Shown here one piece after another: positions 20,350-23,098 of a DNA stretch of 23,098 nt. Source of the DNA: Auxenochlorella pyrenoidosa (Eukaryota > Chlorophyta > Trebouxiophyceae > Chlorellales > Chlorellaceae); assembly GCA_001430745.1 (NCBI GenBank), contig KQ481983.1, positions 2,671,891 to 2,694,988 on the forward strand, given 5' to 3'. Under the pieces are notes generated by a model that had not been told where the DNA came from, searched no databases, and was given only the letters and a program-made list of their open reading frames with translations. Position 1 is the stretch's first letter. Every line of letters starts with the position of its first letter. A program made the position numbers and the translations under genes.

Positions 20350-23043
20350 ATGCTACTGAGCAGTTCAAAGGCGCCGCCTGCCTGCCTGCCTGCCTGCCTG
20401 CCTGCCGCTTCTGCCACCACCGCTGCCGCCTGGTTCTCGTTGCCCAACCTCGCCTCCCTGCTTGTCCGCCTCCCCTGCACATCGCCCACAACAGCCATGG
20501 CAAAGGCGCAGCGCGAATGGGCCGAGGCGCTGGCTGCACAGCAGCCCCTGGCGCGTGAGGAGGTGGATGCATTTGTCGGCAGTGTTGCAAGCAGCAGCGG
20601 CAGCGCCGTTGCAGATGGGGGTGCCACGGGGTCCTTGGCGGCTGCTGCCACCAGCCTGGAAGCTGTTGTGCCGCTGGCGCTCTTCCTGTCCCGGTCCCTG
20701 GGCAAGGTGAGTAGCGCAGGCGGAAAGACCCCTGCACGCGCAGCGCTGAAGTTACCACTTTGGCACTTAGCAACTCCGTCCCGCCATTCCGTCTGGCCAT
20801 TCCTCACGACTGCTTTGCCCACTTGCCTGCTCCTGCAGTTCCCGGACGCTGTGGTACCTCGGATAGTTGCAGCGCTGGGGACGGTTGTGAGCAGCGCAGA
20901 GGCTCTTTCTGCTGACGCAACCTCGGCAGCTGCTGCAAACGCGGCTGCCAGCACGCCCTCTGCCCCGGGCGCGCTGCCGCCCCTCAAGTGGGCTGCACTG
21001 CTGTCCCAGGCCATGGCCGAGCTTGGCGCTGTGCTGGCCCTGCTGCCGCTGCACGCCCAGTGGAAGGCGCAGCTGTCGGGCGCTTTTTGCGCGCTGCTGG
21101 AGCAGCTGCTGGCACCGGCAGCACGTCGGCTGGACCAGCACAGCGCCATGCTGGCTGGCTTCCGCACTGCGCTCACTGCAGGGCGCGAGCGCCTGCCGCT
21201 GACCAGCAGCGATGCCGCGCAGGTGGGACTTGCCTGAAGCAGCGGACGCATGCAGCCAGCAGAGAAATCTGGGTTGTGTTGCACTGAGCCTACATTGCCT
21301 TGTGCACGCACGAATTGCCAGCCCTGCTGCCCGCCACGCACGGCCTGGCACTGCCTCACCTCAGCATGCATACATGTTGCCCTCCCATGCCTGCAGCTCT
21401 TCCTGCAAATCGCCGACCAGCACCTGTGCCTGACTGGCCAGCCCTCTGCTGCCTGCGCCAGCAGCTGGGGCAGGGAGGGCGACCTCGCATGGGCGCTGGC
21501 AGGCCAGCTGGCGCCGCTGGCGCTGCCCTCGCCCCAGCTGGGCGTTGCGGAGGCCAGCCGGGTGGCACTGGGCGCATGCAGCGCCATTGATGCCGCCCTC
21601 AAGCCGGTGCTGCAGCCCGACGACAGCGGCAGCGAAGCATCGGTGCAGGGCAGCCCCGCGCACGGCGTCGCGCACTCGGCGCTGCCCACCCCCGCGTTTG
21701 TCGCCGCCGCCGCCGCGCTGGCGGCGCAGACGGCGCGCGGTCTCGCAGAGCGGCACGGCGGCAGCGACGGCGAGGGTGGCGGCCCGGCGGGCTCTGCCAA
21801 GGATGCCGCAGCTGCCACCAGCGCCGTGGCCGCGGTGACAGACACCTTGCTGGGCGTGTGCGAGGACTGCACAGCCGCCGTGGCCGAGATTGGGGTGGGC
21901 GACCGCGCCTCTGACGCACTGCTGAACATCAGCCTGGCGGTGGCGCGCCAGGCAGCACCGCTGATGGCGCTGGCGGGCGAGCGCGACAGGAACGCGCTGC
22001 AGGACCTGCTGCCGCGCCTGCAGGCCCTCCTGGTGGGCTGGGCAGCGGAGGTAGTGTGGTGCACGCACACCGCACCGCCTGCATGCGTTTTGGGTCACGG
22101 GGCGAGTGCTGCCCACCGTACGCTCTCTCAGCCACTGCAATTTTGCCCACCCGTTACCCTTGTCCCCGGTCTGCCACTCCCACAGGCGGGCGCCGCTCGG
22201 CTGACAGAGCTCGAGTACCTCTTTCCTGGAGGGCAAGTGCCCACTGCTGATAGCCGCGCAGCAGGGGGTGCCTGCGTCCCCGACGGCACAGGCCGGTGCT
22301 ATGCCGAGGCAAAAGTCAAGGCTCTGTGGGTGTGGGACCTGAGCCAGGACTTGGCTGCAGCGACCAGCGACCCTGCGCTGCGCACCAGGCGAGTGCAGCA
22401 GGGGGGAGGAGGGGGAAAGTCGGGGCGATCGGCCAAATGCGCAACACAGTGTGGGGCGTGTGTGCTCTCCTGGTGGATTCACATCTGTGAAGGGCGCACT
22501 CTGCCTTGTCACGTGCACCACAGCGCTGCCAGCGCAAGTTCTCTGGTCGGGGCCTCCTCTCTCCTGGCTGCAAGCGCCCATGCAAGCTGTGCGCCTGTGC
22601 AGGCGGGCATGGAAGCTGACACGCGCGCTGGCAGAGGGCACCGCTATGCTGCTGTCTGCCGCCTGGCAGCAGTATCCGGCCGACCTGACCACCATTTTTG
22701 TGCCCCTGGCTGGCACTGTGCTGGAGCGGGTGGTGAGCCGGCGGTGCAACCAGCTTAGAATGCACCTCGTGTGGTTGGCAGCCTGCGTTCAGCTGCCACT
22801 CACTCGGGTGCGCATGGCGGTGCGCTTTTCTTGGGGCCCGGCAAGTGCCACGGCGCGCCCACAAGCATCGAACAGTCGTCCGTCCCTTGCTTCGCCCGGC
22901 CGTGGCCCTTGCCTGGCGCAGGAGGCGCTGCCGGTGCTGGGGCGCATGCTGGCGCTGTCGGGCGGCGACGAGGGGCTGGCGCGCCTGGTGTTGCCGCTGC
23001 TGCGTGACACGCTGGCGTCGCAGACCACGGGGGCCAGGCAGAG
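20350..23043 (+). CDS. Alpha-helical, HEAT-like repeat protein, unknown (3' end beyond window)
   Basis: I do not recognise the family. Exons: 20350 (or 20497)-20706, 20839-21222, 21397-22050, 22186-22388, 22603-22732, 22922-23043, with all phases consistent. The gene continues past a GTGGGG donor at 23044. The product is rich in Ala and Leu and predicted to be almost wholly helical. Paired amphipathic helices such as VVPRIVAALGTVVSSAEAL, ADLTTIFVPLAGTVLERV and LARLVLPLLRDTLAS suggest HEAT/ARM-type repeats. An acidic/Gly-rich linker lies near 21765-21800. The ATG at 20497 has a good context (GCCATGG). The in-frame ATG at 20350 would add 49 residues that cross a CCTG repeat and could be a transit-peptide-like leader or plain 5' UTR. 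The exon 22186-22388 may hide an extra small intron. A nuclear transport factor or other scaffold is possible but unproven. Confidence 0.7.
20376..20406 (+). repeat. CCTG tetranucleotide repeat at the 5' end of the helical-repeat gene
   Basis: Seven or more tandem CCTG/TGCC units lie between the two candidate start codons. If translated from 20350 they encode repeated Cys-Leu-Pro-Ala. Because the unit is 4 nt, any change of one unit would shift that frame. Confidence 0.85.
22389..22602 (+). other. Probable GC-AG intron in the helical-repeat gene
   Basis: The exon ends CGC ACC AG, followed by GCGAGT, and the next exon starts after TGTGCAG with G CGG GCA TGG. This gives LRTRRAWKLTRALAEG, a continuous helix. 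The adjacent GT (22393) would give a frame that abandons the helical pattern. Confidence 0.65.
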
Positions 23044-23045
23044 GT

Positions 23046-23068
23046 GGGGTGGGGTGGTGGTGGGTGGG
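23046..23068 (+). other. Potential G-quadruplex at the right edge
   Basis: Four G-runs (GGGG, GGGG, GGG, GGG) with loops of 1, 7 and 1 nt fit the G3+N1-7 pattern. The run lies just inside the intron that starts at 23044, on the transcribed sense strand. Confidence 0.6.
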
Positions 23069-23070
23069 TG

Positions 23071-23092
23071 GTGTGTGTGTGTGTGTGTGTGT
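23071..23092 (+). repeat. (GT)11 dinucleotide microsatellite
   Basis: Eleven uninterrupted GT units follow the G-rich stretch in the same intron, near the window end. Confidence 0.95.
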
Positions 23093-23098
23093 GGTGGG

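Noticed and set aside
20229..22070. 613-codon open frame on the minus strand
   Set aside because: It is antisense to the helical-repeat gene, runs across that gene's introns and exons alike, and is Ala/Ser/Arg-rich without any domain. This is typical of the mirror frame in GC-rich coding DNA.
1..23098. Mobile element, CRISPR, tRNA or multi-gene defence or biosynthetic system
   Set aside because: I found no terminal repeats with target duplications, no transposase or reverse-transcriptase motifs, no regularly spaced repeats and no cloverleaf-like sequence. The five genes have unrelated functions.

Overview
The window looks like a nuclear contig from a GC-rich green alga, most likely a trebouxiophyte related to Chlorella or Micractinium. 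The evidence is short GT-AG introns ending in pyrimidine-CAG, very small exons (several of 24-35 bp), abundant CAG trinucleotide runs, a TGTAA poly(A)-type signal, and typical eukaryotic proteins (XPG, SYLF) beside a heavily intron-split PhoX phosphatase. The genus is inference; the eukaryotic intron structure is seen directly.

Layout. (1) Minus strand, 1-1443: a secreted Gln/Pro-rich protein of unknown function, cut by the left edge. (2) Minus strand, 2050-3873: a complete six-exon SYLF (Ysc84-type) lipid-binding-domain protein of 224 aa. (3) A 1.3 kb divergent intergenic region, 3874-5180, holding a near-perfect 36-bp palindrome and a GGATATCC box that matches the P1BS phosphate-starvation element. 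(4) Plus strand, 5181-11340: a 25-exon, 615-aa secreted PhoX/DUF839-type alkaline phosphatase. (5) Plus strand, 12127-19755: a 14-exon, 1675-aa XPG/ERCC5/Rad2 (plant UVH3) repair endonuclease with a very long low-complexity spacer. (6) Plus strand, from 20350 or 20497 past the right edge: an alpha-helical, probably HEAT-like protein that I do not recognise.

How they fit together. These are independent single-gene units, not an operon. PhoX would release phosphate from organic phosphomonoesters outside the cell, and the P1BS-like box suggests control by a PHR1/PSR1-type Myb factor. XPG would make the 3' incision in nucleotide-excision repair; its spacer carries three WED motifs resembling TFIIH p62-binding sites, plus a ubiquitin-interacting motif and a PCNA-binding box. 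I see no mobile element, tRNA, rRNA or CRISPR array, and no multi-gene novel system. The unusual points are the GC-AG introns (one in each of three genes), the palindrome, the XPG spacer motifs and the repeat tracts. All exon models were built by hand: splice sites were required to keep the reading phase and, where possible, family similarity.
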